64,000 nucleotides of DNA from Scenedesmus sp. ARA3 (taxonomy: Eukaryota; Chlorophyta; Chlorophyceae; Sphaeropleales; Scenedesmaceae), in the NCBI GenBank assembly GCA_004335835.1, contig RWJK01001160.1, positions 123,465 through 187,464 of the forward strand, written 5' to 3'. The translations under genes and the position numbers were made by a program. Below, in pieces: positions 36,540 to 48,369 of this stretch. Under the pieces are notes generated by a model. That model saw only the letters and a list, made by a program, of their open reading frames with translations. It made no database searches and was not told where the DNA came from. How positions within the stretch are numbered: the stretch's first letter is position 1; every line of letters starts with the position of its first letter.

Positions 36540-37305
36540 AGTCCTTACCGCTCATTCTTGATCCATATGCGTTGTGCCGCTCTCTCCTTGCTGTCTATGT
36601 GCAGAGCGCTGGTGACATCGTGGCGCTCTTCGGCATCGAGTGCGCCAGCGGTGACACCTTCACCGACGGCAGCGTGAACTTCGCGATGACCTCCATCAAA
36701 GTTCCCGACCCCGTGATGAGCGTGAGCCTCACCCCCAAGAGCACCGACCAGCTGGCCAACTTCCAGCGGGCCCTGCAGCGCTTCCAGCGGGAGGACCCCA
36801 CCTTCACTGTCAGCAACAACGCAGGTGGGGGAAGGGTTGTTTTGTTTGCGTTGCCGTGGTTGCTTGCTGTCAGCTGCTGCATCGTTGTCGCTTGCTAGCA
36901 CTATCAGCAGGGACCAGCGTGCCGAGCCGTTGGTGTTACAACGCATGGTTTGTGACTGTGAGGGCCCCACCTTCACTGTCAGCAACAATGCAGGTGAGGG
37001 CGGAGCGCTGCTCTGCGCTGTTACTGTTATTGCTGCATCTTCTGTAGTGCCATCATATGCCTGTAGTTGACAAGCCGACTTCAAGGGCCCTGCAGCGCTT
37101 CCAGCGGGAGGACTCACCGTCACTGTCAGCAACAACGCAGGCGAGGCCGGAGCGGTGCGCCGTTTCGTGGTGGCTGCATCTCCTTCAGTGCTTGTGCTGT
37201 GCAAAGTGTGATTTTGACCGTGTCACAATCTAGTCGAAGCCTGTGCCTGAGTCTCCGTCTTCATTTGAAGTGGTGCTGCGTTGTGTGTGCCCTGCCGCAG
37301 AGACT

Positions 37306-37343
<38 letters not shown>

Positions 37344-39007
37344 GGACATTTACGTGGAGCGCATGCGCCGCGAATACAAGGTGGGATCGATTTCTCAACA
37401 CGCATGTGCAGCCTGTGATGTTGCGCAGAAATCTGTGTGCAGCACTGCCAGTGGCGCTGTGTGTAGCTTATCCGCAAGCTTGTAGTAAGAATCCCCTGAA
37501 GCAAGCCAAGCATTGTGTGCAGAGCTTCCGGTGAACAGCGCTGTGTCACGTCAGTTGCTGCGGTGTCAACCGGTGACCATCTGGCTGCTGCTGCTGCTGC
37601 TGCTGCTGCTCCAGGTTGACTGCGAGGTGGGTCGCCCCAAGGTGAACTACCGGGAGACCATCCAGGCGCGCGCTGAGTTCACGTACCTGCACAAGAAGCA
37701 GAGCGGAGGCTCGGGTGAGCCGGCTGGGCCCCGAGCAGCATGGCTGGCTGACGTGTACGTGTTAATTATGTCAAGCTTGGCTTGGGTGGTGGCTGCTTGC
37801 TCGCTGTGCAGCTGGCTAGTTCAGCTTCACTGTGCATTGCTGCATGGTGCTGGTAGATGAAGGTGCTGACCTGTGGTGCTATCTTACAAGCACCACCTCT
37901 TTCAGCACACAATGTCACAGCCGCCATGTGCTGCAAAACGTTGCCTGACCTGTCACACCTGCCACATGTGAAACACGCCTGCGCCACCCCATGTGTTACA
38001 AACAGATTGCCGCTGATCATGCTGTTGTTGCTGCTGTGCCTGCAGGCCAGTTTGGTAAGGTCGGCGGCTTCATTGAGCCGCTGCCTGAGGACAGCACCAC
38101 CCGCTACGAGTACGCCAACGAGATTGTGGGCAACGTCATCCCCCCTGAATTCTACCCGGCTTGCGAGAAGGGCTTCAGGGAGGCTGCCAATGCAGGGTCA
38201 CTCATCGGAGCACCAGTGGAGGTAAGTGTTGGCTGTTTGGTCGCAAATTTGCGAACTTGTAAGCTTGCAGTTCTCCTGTCCTACTGTCCTACTGTGATTG
38301 TGCTGCATGGCAGCGCTCGGGTGTGTTTACCTGGGCTCTGTGATTTGCAGTCGTTGCACTGGCTGATTACGCACTGCGTGCCTGCGTCACTGCCGCTTGC
38401 TGACCCATGCTGAACTAATTGCCCTGCTGCATCACTGTGGTTGCAGTTTTCATATGCATGGTTCATTGCACATTTTATTGTTTTGAGCTCAGCATCCCCA
38501 TCTTCATACCATGCCAGCGCTGATTCCATCACAACCACAACCACCAACAACAAACTGAGCGTTACACCATGGAACCTGCAACATGTTTGCCTACTGCCGC
38601 AGGGCGTGCGCGTTGTGCTCAACGACGGCGCAGCGCATGCGGTCGACTCCAACGAAATGGCCTTTCGCCTCGCCGCAATCGGCGGCTTCCGGCAAGCCTA
38701 CGCATCTGCACGCCCCACTATCCTGGAGCCTGTCATGAAGGTGGAAGTAACAGTGCCGGTTGAGTTCCAAGGTATCGTCATGGGCGATCTGAACCGGCGC
38801 AAGGGCATGATCTTAGACAGCCGGCAGGAGGCTGAGGACGCTGTGATTGAGGCGATGGTGCCGCTGAACAGTATGTTTGGCTACAGCACGGTGCTGCGCA
38901 GCAACACGCAGGGCAAGGGAGAGTTTGCGATGGAGTACAGCCACCACGCGCCGGTGACTAAGGAGCAGCAGGAGCAGCTGACGTCGGCGGCTGGCAAGAA
39001 GGCCTAG
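32340..39007 (+). CDS. GFM1: Mitochondrial translation elongation factor G (EF-G1)
   Basis: Twelve exons close exactly to 750 residues: 32340..32627, 33380..33535, 33908..34123, 34408..34578, 34940..35075, 35314..35425, 35834..36026, 36605..36824, 37301..37380, 37615..37714, 38046..38221, 38603..39007 (stop TAG). An N-terminal presequence of about 50 residues ([20 protein letters not shown]) precedes the GTPase domain: AHIDSGKT (71-78), REKGITI (114-120), DTPGH (138-142), NKLD (192-195). Domains II to V follow ([40 protein letters not shown], and [27 protein letters not shown]). The [10 protein letters not shown] loop is typical of the mitochondrial GFM1 type, which drives tRNA-mRNA translocation on mitoribosomes. 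Several introns hold partial copies of neighbouring exons, described as repeats. Confidence 0.95.
33253..33652 (+). repeat. Partial intronic copies of EF-G exon 2 (beginning upstream, end downstream)
   Basis: 33253-33308 repeats the acceptor and first about 50 nt of exon 2 (true copy begins 33380) with one base deleted, which frameshifts it. 33617-33652 repeats the last about 30 nt of exon 2 and its GTGTG donor, downstream of the true end at 33535, with a single C to T change. Confidence 0.85.
34266..34760 (+). repeat. Partial intronic copies of EF-G exon 4 (beginning upstream, end downstream)
   Basis: 34266-34322 is a diverged copy of the acceptor and start of exon 4 (true start 34408). 34664-34760 is a diverged copy of its last about 80 nt, the donor and the following GCGGCATGT (true end 34578). 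Confidence 0.85.
35662..36157 (+). repeat. Partial intronic copies of EF-G exon 7 (beginning upstream, end downstream)
   Basis: 35662-35722 copies the acceptor and start of exon 7 (true start 35834). 36108-36157 copies its end region around CATCCACAGCG (true end 36026), now with a TAA in the original frame. Confidence 0.8.
36344..37157 (+). repeat. Partial intronic copies of EF-G exon 8 (one upstream, two downstream)
   Basis: 36344-36450 copies the acceptor and first about 100 nt of exon 8 (true start 36605). 36960-37004 and 37080-37157 copy the last 40-65 nt and donor of exon 8 (true end 36824). All are point-mutated, and the last one carries a small deletion. Confidence 0.85.
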
Positions 39008-39798
39008 GCTGTGTGTGCCTAGGTCTGACGAGGTTGGTTTAGGGTTGTTGGCGCGCAAGAGCGTGGCCGAGAGTGTAGGCCCAGCTAGGGTTTGGCGTGC
39101 AGGATATGCTGTGTGCTTGCGCAGGATGTGTGGGCTGAAGAGTTGTGATGTGATGTGTTTGCACTAAGTGTTTGCTGCAGCGATGCAGCTGCATGCTGCG
39201 TTGTGGCATGGTGGCAGGCCTGCAGCTGCAGGCCACCCATGGCTGGGTTGCACGAACTCAGCCACCAGGTTGGTGACATGTTTTGTTTGCCGCAGTTGAT
39301 GCATGGTGTGCTACCTGTTCGCATGGCTGTTGCACCAGCCAGACATGCCAGTTGTTGGCACTCAGTGGATGAGATTTAGTTCTGCTGCTTTCTTTTCGGA
39401 CCCAGGGGCCTATGGCCGCTGTTTGCAGCACTTGCATTTTTGCAGTCCATGTGCAGACTCTGTGTGCCCAGAGGGCCGTTAACTTTGTGGATTGTCTGGT
39501 TGTTTGATGTGCTGTCTGCTAGCTGTTCTCGATCTTCATCGATTTGAAGCAGCACGATGCTGCTTTGGAGCGTGGATCCATGCTGGATGGCTTGCAATCT
39601 CGCACCCTGCATGTGTGTGAACATGCACAGGTTCAACTGAGTGCAGCTGCCCTGCTACTGTGGTGTTGTGTTACGAATCACTGCTTGCGCATCCCATCCT
39701 GTTGTGACGATCTCAGTAACAGGCAACGCCGGGGTATTCACTAGCGCTTGAAGCAGAACGTTGCATGTACCACAGCTGCCTGTTAACATGTAACATCA

Positions 39799-39850
39799 TC
39801 ATGATGTTACCCATCAAGCCATAGCATCAACGCCATCGGCCCCGCGCCCC
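39799..39850 (+). repeat. Dispersed short repeat (copy 2)
   Basis: About 50 nt beginning GTTACCCATC and ending CCCCGCGCCCC closely match 17031-17080, inside an intron of the EF-hand gene. Shorter matches to its left end occur at 56676-56692 and, on the other strand, at 57183-57200. Confidence 0.6.
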
Positions 39851-40339
39851 AATGGAACATGTAACATGATGTAACGTTACATGGACTGCCTATTAAGGAA
39901 CTCCTCCCGGCGCTGGCGCCCTGCCGGCAGCTGCCAGCTGACAACAGTGTTGGCAACAGAGTACTCTGTTTGACTAGTCAAAAGCAACCTTCTTAGCCTG
40001 CCAGGCTGTGCGGCATCCACACACGCGCCATGCACTGTTGACCCTGCACAGATCAGTTTAAACTAGGCTGTCAGGTTCCAAGCATGCAACGCAGCAGTCC
40101 TTGCAAAGCTAGCGGCGACGAAACATAATCCCCAGTGGCAGCGTGCAGCGGCTCAACAGTCTTCAACATGAGCTGCTATAACCACATCATGCATGTTCAT
40201 TCTGAAAGGAAAGTTCAATGCAGATACTTCAAAACACTACTATTGCGTGACTGACCAGGCGGTGTACATGCGAGCGTCCTACTGACAGCCTCAGGCTGTC
40301 AATATGATGAGCATGGCAGCCTGGCGGCGTGGAACATCT

Positions 40340-41145
40340 TGATGTGAGACGTATCCGCTGACGGTGTGAAAGGACATGCACGCCATGCATGCACAAGACG
40401 CTATGCCCTGAACTAGAAACTAGTGGAAGGCAAGTTGATTTAAGCTGTGTTGTGTTTTGTTATCGCGCCTTTATGTGCATGGATGTGGCGTCCCTGGTTG
40501 GCGCCTGTGAACTGCAGTCGTGGGCGCGACAGGCGTTGCGAATGACGCATGCATGCTAGCACGCCCTCGATACCGCATTAGACGTTTTGAATGGGTTAAT
40601 CTAAGGAGTTAACGAGCATTGCGACTGCTCCAAGACTCGACTGGCGCCCCATTCGTGGGCGTCAGTGTCCTCGCCTGCAGGCGGGCATGCCGGCACGCCC
40701 TGCTACACTGCAGACCCTGACGTGGCGATGTTTACTGTTCCTATGTTTCTATGAAAACAGCGACTGTATCTGCGGCCCCAACACGACTACAGGGAAGAGC
40801 CGCGTGTTTGTAACAGGATTAGCTGCCTTTGGCGTCGTTGTTCACAAACGGAATGCAGCATCCGACATATGCAGTGCGTTTACTGTTTTTTTGCAAAGCT
40901 ACAGCATTTGATGAAAGCCGCTGACGGTGCCCCCTGCGTGGGCGCAATTTTCCCGGCCCGGGGGCAGGGCGTAATCGCACAAGACGCTAATGTCTCAACT
41001 TGCAACTAGTGGAAGGCAANNNNNNNNNNNNNNNNNNNNNNNNNNNNNNNNNNNNNNNNNNNNNNNNNNGCTTGTTGTAACAGGATTAGCTGCCTGTGGC
41101 TTCGTTGTTCACAACCGGAATGCAGCATCCGACATAATTCAGCTC
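40340..41145 (+). repeat. Diverged tandem repeat array around an assembly gap
   Basis: The block CCGCTGACGGTG ... ACAAGACGCTA ... CTAGTGGAAGGCAA occurs at about 40351-40433 and again at 40919-41019, where it runs into the gap. The block TAACAGGATTAGCTGCC ... GAATGCAGCATCCGACATA occurs at 40811-40870 and 41076-41135. The order is conserved, indicating a tandem unit of several hundred bases; the gap probably hides further sequence. Confidence 0.75.
41020..41069. other. Assembly gap (50 N)
   Basis: Fifty N in a row; true length unknown because 50 looks like a placeholder. Confidence 0.99.
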
Positions 41146-43411
41146 AGGCAGCTCAGGCTGCCATCATTGACACCAGCAACACCCACATGCAGCTGGCGGG
41201 ATTGAAGGCACCACTCGAGACGCATTGCCATACAACACTGCCACTGCTGGCACTGCAGCTGAGTGATGCTGCCTTTCTTTGCTCCTCACAAAACTACTGC
41301 TGCCACCTGCTGCGCTACTTCACATCATCTGCCAGATACATCACCAGAGACACTAACACGAGCACCTGCATAAGAGAAACAGCAGTATGCAGCTACCTCG
41401 CCTGATGATGATGTGCAGCAAGGCCTCGACAACAGGCGCTGTCATCACTACCCACCACATCCTGACAATGCACACACATCGCGGCAGTACCACTAGCAGT
41501 GCACCCCTTGCTTTGCCTGCTAGCATGCTCTCAGAAACTGCTGCCTGCTGAATGTTGCCCCCTTGATGTGTGATGCTGGAGCTTTCCAGCCTAGGTCGAG
41601 TAATAAACACATCAGCAGCGGAACAGCACGGGTGACGGACAAAGACACGGCACACGGCACGCCTCTCTAACAACCAGTGAGGCGCTTCCTACCACTAATG
41701 CACAGCACACTAGTGACACCTGCACGAGCAGCCGCCTGCAGCCACCACAGACTAAACGTTGCATGTCCATGCTGGCAAATCAGGTTCAACTTTGTGCGCA
41801 TATGGGCATGTGCGCAAGCAGCGCGTAGCCCTGTAGTGGCCAGCAGCAGGCACACAGTGGTATCTGATCAAGTACACAAGTACACACAAAAACACAACAC
41901 ACTCTCGCTGCTGCCCAGGGAAACATCAGCTTTACCCCAGCGTGATTTGACAGCAGCTCGTTAGCCATCGGCAAGAGCAGTATGCAACTAACAGCGCAGC
42001 TGCCATCAAAGTGCACAGAGTGTTCACATAGATTGTACATGCGCCATGCTCCATGCGCCATGCTCCTACATGCAAACGCAGCCGCTGCAGCAGGGTGCAC
42101 GCCAAGCACTCTCTTCATACCCATGTGAGCCCACAATGGAATCAACCCTAACAAGGCAAAAAAAGTGTCCAAGAGGTTGGCGCACACCCGCCGCCTCAGA
42201 CTGCAAGCTATGTCCCCGTCTTAGCTGCTGTAAGCACGCGCGCAGCCACGCACGTACACCCGGTTTGCAGAGCAGATTAACAGCAGCCACAGGGCAGGGC
42301 ACAGAACTGCCAGATGGTGCCATCAAACACATACATATGCGACAGCTGCCAAGTACAAGCCACAGGCAGCAGCACCGCTGCCAGTACAACATGCGTAACA
42401 CACAACAACTGACCATCTGACAAAACATGCCCCTGATGGTCAGAGCCATACTGCCAAGGATGAGGCTGCTTCATCAGGACACCTCACACGAGTGAGCTCT
42501 GACATGGCATGCAGCAACCACCTGCGATCAACAGTGCAACAGCCATCGCTGCAGCATGCAACCACGCAAGTCACAAGCAATGCCAGCAAGAAAGACTCTA
42601 CGCGTCTAACAACCCGGCCTCCTCACAGCAGCTGTGCCAGGAACAGGCAGCTGGCACCAAAACAGTGCAGTGAGTCACAACGGGTTACCAAATCCACTGC
42701 AAGCTGCTGCAGTGTTATCATACATAGATGCTGCACACCTCCAGCAAAGAAAGGCGCAGCACACACCTGCCGCTGTGCTGGCAAAATGCACACTTTTCCA
42801 TGTCACTGCTCAGGCCCTGCTTGCCTGGCTGAGCATGTTGTGATAAACACACGTTGCAACTGTGGCTGCGGTGACAAACTGCTTGGTGTCTGCTGCATAC
42901 AACAGCTCAAATGAGCCGCAGCACAACAGTACGGACAACACCACGCACACCGCACATACAGCCATGCATACTGACTGAGTGACTGCAGTGCGACCATACA
43001 ACGCACACACGCAGATAAAGAAACATGGCACACAGCACAACAGCCAGAGGCCAGACACAATGCACTTCCACTCTGCGGCCTGGTAGTACTACACCCAAGC
43101 AACACACCCAATCATGTCAACTTCACCAACTGCATATCAACTGTTGTGATACCAAGAGGCCAGCACCCGCTGGCCCAAATTCTGAGTACAAAGCAGAACA
43201 CACGGACCTGCTTTTCTGCGACCTGTACGCACGAAGCCAACACACGACTACTTCTGCACAACTACCACAACATCAACGAAGTGCACAGTTGATAAAGCAC
43301 ACCCGCAAGAAAGCTCCCAATGCACCTCATCGTACTGCAAAATCCCGCTGGCAACTCGACTACACAGCCTGCCTGTTTGCAGCAGCAAGGGAAGTCCCTG
43401 CTGTGAAGTTC

Positions 43412-46400
43412 TCACTGCAGCTTCACCTTGCTCAGCTCCTTGGCTGCTCCATTCAACTGCTGGCCATCGTCCGAGCCGTTCACACCATGCCCGTTCACGT
43501 TGAACTGCGCACCGCTGCCGCCGTTCACGCTGCTGGCACTGCCAGCCTTGCCACTCTGCTGCAGCTGGCCGTTCACAGCAGCAGCCACATATGACTCCAG
43601 GCTGCCGCTGCTGCTGCTAGCATGAACGCCATGGCTGCTGCTGCTGCTGCCATTGACGTGGCTGCTTGCAGCTGCCACTGCATGGCTGCTATAAGCTGCC
43701 CCATGCCCTGACGCATGTTCCGATGACTCAGAAGCTGCTTGATCAGAAGGCGACCCAACCCTGCTGCTGCTGTTGCTGCTGTCGCTCTCCTCATCTGGCT
43801 CTGTAAACTCGCCTCCAGCAGCAGCAGCAGCTGGCACACCAGCCGCACCCACAGCCACACCCACCGCAGCAGCAGCAGCGCCGCCGGCGCCCAACGCCGC
43901 AGCCGCCGCAGCCTGCTGCTGCTGCTGCTGGGCTAGCCGGGCTTTCTCAACCTCCTGCATCTGGCTGTGCAGGCCCAGTGTGGCCTTGATCCAGGTGATG
44001 ATCACGCCGGCGAAAATAACGCCCGTGAAGGGCATGGCTGCTGCGATGCTGCCGCAGCCCAGCAGGAACGCCTGCGTGATCCAGCTGGCGCCAGACTTGC
44101 CGATCTGCAGGCATAAAGACCCATAGAAGACATAAAGACGCATAGAAGACACAACCCGAGAGGTCAATGACACCAACACACGGGAATGTGCCTATGCTAT
44201 TAGGAAGGCCTGCGTGATCCAGCTGGCGCCAGACTTGCCGATCTGCAGGCATAAAAAGGCGTAGGAGAAACAACCTCAGTGGTGAGTCACACCAACACAC
44301 GAGAATGTGCGTATGACTATTAGGAAGGCCTGCGTGATCCAGCTGGCGCCAGACTTGCCGATCTGCAGCAGCAGATAGGTTTGAAAAGAGATGAGAATGA
44401 GCGCAAATGAAATTACTGTGCATCACTGTGCCTTGGTGCCAGCCAGTGCTGTGAGGAGCTATATCTGCTGCAAGAACCCGGTTGCGCAGCCGCAAAAGGA
44501 CACACTAATGCGCCTGTGAGTAATGTAGATCCCTGGCAGAAGCATAATTTGGCACCCAGTGTGGCAGCAGCAACCGCAGCTGCATCATGCGCCAGGCCCA
44601 GAACACACGGCACCCACCTGGCTGCCCACGAGGTCCACTGCTGCCTTGCCCTGCTTCTTCTCGTCAGCATCCATCTCGATGTACACCTGGAAGCAGCAGC
44701 AGCAGCAGCAGCAGCAGCGATGGAGGCAGCACGCAGGGTGCGAGCAAGTGATCTGAGGTAGCTCACGGGGTGCTGAGCTGGCGCATAAACATACAGCACA
44801 CTGAGAGATACGGACAGTGGCTGTTGCTAAAAGCCCTTGTGGCAATCCAGAGCCATATCGGGCTGTGTGATTTGTTTGAAAGCAGCCTGTTGCCACATTC
44901 AAGCATCTATGGAGCGCCGATACCAACGGCTAGTTGCCTGCTGGCTCACCATCTCCTTGGCTGGGTCGAACAGCGAGTACTTGCTGGCGCGGGCAAACAC
45001 CTGCAGCAGCAGCAGCAGCAGCGGCGACGCCGATGGTCAGCAAGGCGGGGATCAGCAACGCAAATGGTGCATCACCGTTGCCGTGCACGCTCGCAGCGTG
45101 TAGGCACGTGCGCCGCGTGCTGGCAATCACAAGCACCAGCATTAAATGTGACGGCGGGCTGATGCTGCGTCTCACTGCTCAAGGTACGATGGGCTGCCGT
45201 GCATACATGAGCTTGTACGGCGTGAAGCTGTGACTGCTGTGGGGGCTGCAGCTATAGCCTAGGCATAGCCACAATACATATGTGTCCCAGTCATACAGCC
45301 TGTAATTCTGTCAATGCATCTTGTGTAGTGCCTGCTCCACACATTGAAGCACACAGTGCACAAGGTGTGCTTACAAAATTACTACAGGGCATAACTCATG
45401 CCCTACGCCCCAATGCGTCACACGGCCCACCACGACTGACGCCCTGCAACCCACCTGTGTCACCAACCCGGCTGTGGCGCCCACACCACCAACTGTCGCT
45501 CCCATCTCCGGCGACAGGCTCGGCAGGCATGCCACCACTTTCCCGCAAATCAAAAAAATCGTGCTTGCTACACCCAGCCACTACTACTATAAACTTTCAG
45601 CGGTGGCCCCGATGCCCGCAATACTCGTTGCTACCGCTATCAGTACTGCTATGTCTGCCGCCACGCGCGACATGACTGCACACAACCCACCTGCGTCACC
45701 ACGCCGGCCGTAGCTCCAATGCCCGCAATCGTCGCTGCCATCTCCGGCGACAAACTCGGCAGGCCTGCCAGCAGCGTGCCCGCAAAGAACATCGTGCCGG
45801 CGACACCCATCACGGCCGGCGTGACAGATGCTGCCACGCCCCAGCCCGCGTGCTGGAAGACTAAGCGGCTCACAACCATGCTCGCAAGTGTGAGCATGCC
45901 GGTGTATGTTGCTACATCTGCGAGGACTGACTGGTAGCCCTGCACGGTGGGGTACAGCAGCCGCAGCTGGCCCTTCCAGGCAAACTCAAACAGCCTGCAG
46001 AGTGAGGAGCAGGAGCAGGCGCAGGGAAAGCAGCAGCGGAAACAGCGTCAGTACAGCACAGTTGAGCACGGTGGGGTACAGCAGCTGGCCCTTCTACACA
46101 AACTCAACCAGCCGGCGCAGGAGTGAGAGGAGCAGCAGGGTGGAGGCAGCGTACAGAGCATAAGTGGGGCACGGTCCGGATACAACAGTTGCAGTGAGAC
46201 CTTCCATGCATAAAGAAACAGCCTGCGCAAAGCAGCATGCACAAGCATAGCATGCCGGTGTATGTTGCTACATCAGCGAGGGCTGATTGGTAGCCCTTTG
46301 CATAAAACTAACCACTTTGGTTCACCTGTGCCCCACGCCGTAGCTCATCACCAGCAGCGCAAGGTTGCGGATCTTGGGGCTCTTCTTCAGCACCGCAATG

Positions 46401-46804
46401 CCCTCACCAAAGCTGCCCTTGCTCTTCTTCTTCTTGCCAGCCGGCTTGGCAGCACCACCTGCTGCTGCTGCTGCACCGTCGGCTGATTTCAGAGCAGGCT
46501 GCAGCACCTTTGCGTCTATGAAGGCCTTGGCAGCAAACATGGCGCCTGTCATGGCCATGACGGTGCCGATGAGCACGCGCAGGCTGAGCAGCTGCGTGTC
46601 GCCTGCAGCAGCAGCAGCAACAGCGGTGGCAGCAGCAGTGGCGGCAGTGGCAACAAGCAGGCGTCAGGCTGCACCTTGCAATGCTGTTGCAGCCGTGTTG
46701 GTATGCTTGCCTGCTGACCTGTGCGTGCTGCATGTATGAGCTGACAGGTACAGAGCTGCCTGCAATTGAAGCCGGCTACAGCCCAAACGCATATGTACAC
46801 GGGC

Positions 46805-46845
<41 letters not shown>

Positions 46846-48329
46846 ATCACACCTGCCACAGTGGTTGACAGCGTGTGGTTGACCAGGCGGATGTAGCAGC
46901 CTGCAGCCACCAGCGCGATGTTGGCCCCAATGGCCATGAAGGGGTACACTGCTTTGGCCTCATCCACGGTGCACACCTCGTTTGCCAGCGACCTGCAGCA
47001 AACATAACAGTGCGACAACATGGAAAGTGACATGTCAGCGCATGTCGGTCCCAATGGCCATGAAAGGGTACACCGCTTTTGCTTCGTCCACTGTGCACAC
47101 CTCGTTCGCCAGCGACCTGCGGCAAATGTAAAATGACATGTCAGTGCTGAGTGGTGCGATGCGCTGCACATCACCGGCATGATTGTTGGGTGCTCCGGGT
47201 CAACTGCACCAAAGAGGTACGTGCATGCGTGCACAGCTACCTGCGAGCAACGGAACAACATGCGGGCACGCTAGCTTTGCACAATCTTTGAAGCTGTTTC
47301 AACTCACCAGAACAGCACGCTGATGACGACAGCGCCCCACAGCTCCGCCATGCAGAAGAACAGGCTGTAGGTCCAGTTGCCCACCACCTTGAGCAGGCCA
47401 TGCAGCCCCAACAGCCCCACAGGCACACCAGGGCCAACCCTGGCCATCAGCTCCAGCAAGTGCAGGCTGCCGGCAACAATTCCAGGATCACACACCACTA
47501 AACACACCAAACACACCACGGAAGCCGTCAAAGAACCTGATCGGCTCACCAGAACAGCACGCTGATCACGACTGCGCCCCACAGCTCCGCCATGCAGAAG
47601 AACAGGCTGTAGGTCCAGTTGCCCACAACTTTCAGCAAGCCATGCAGCCCCACTGGCACGCTGGGAGCTATCTTTGCCATGAGCTCCAGCGGGTGCAGGC
47701 TGCCAGCAATGGGGTAGATGGCTGCTGCAAACAGTGCGTAATAACCCAGCAGCGGGGTTACTGCCGCATAGAACACGGCCTTCTCTGGCAGGTGGGCCAC
47801 CTGCACGGCGCATTACAAGGCAGAGAACAGCAAACGTGGTTACGGCAATTAGCGGAGCAGAAGTGGGGAACCGCGTAGAAAACGGCCTTTTCTGGCAGGT
47901 GGGCCACCTGCGTGTGCGGAAGACAGACATACACAGTACAGCACACACCAGGCTTGTTGTTGCAGCTGCTGCTGCTGCATCCCTGCAGTTGAAAGGTGGC
48001 GCTGCAGACGCGCCAGTTTGCCTCACAGCACAATGCAGGTCACCGACTGTAAAGCATTGCAGGGGCCTGCTGCTGCTGTTGCTGCTGGCGCAGCTGGCGC
48101 TGAAGCCGACACAATTGTGGAGCCTATGTCTGCCACTGCTGCTGCCATTGCAGTTGCTGCCGCAGTCGCCACACACCAGCTTGTCATACAGCAAGATCAG
48201 GCTTGCTGCTGCTGCTGCTGTTCCGGTACATCTGCTGTATGTCTACTTCTTTGCTGCTGCAACCCAAACGCACCAGCTTGCCGTACAGCACAAAGAGGGC
48301 CACCGAAGCCGGCAGCATATCAAAGGGGC

Positions 48330-48369
<40 letters not shown>

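Larger units (their letters stand above)
39008..43411. other. 4.4-kb convergent region without recognisable genes; contains the assembly gap
   Basis: It lies between the stops of EF-G (+) and NTT (-). Beyond the diverged repeats and gap annotated separately, all frames are short and without recognisable motifs. The stretch 41150-43400 looks featureless to me. Confidence 0.5.
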
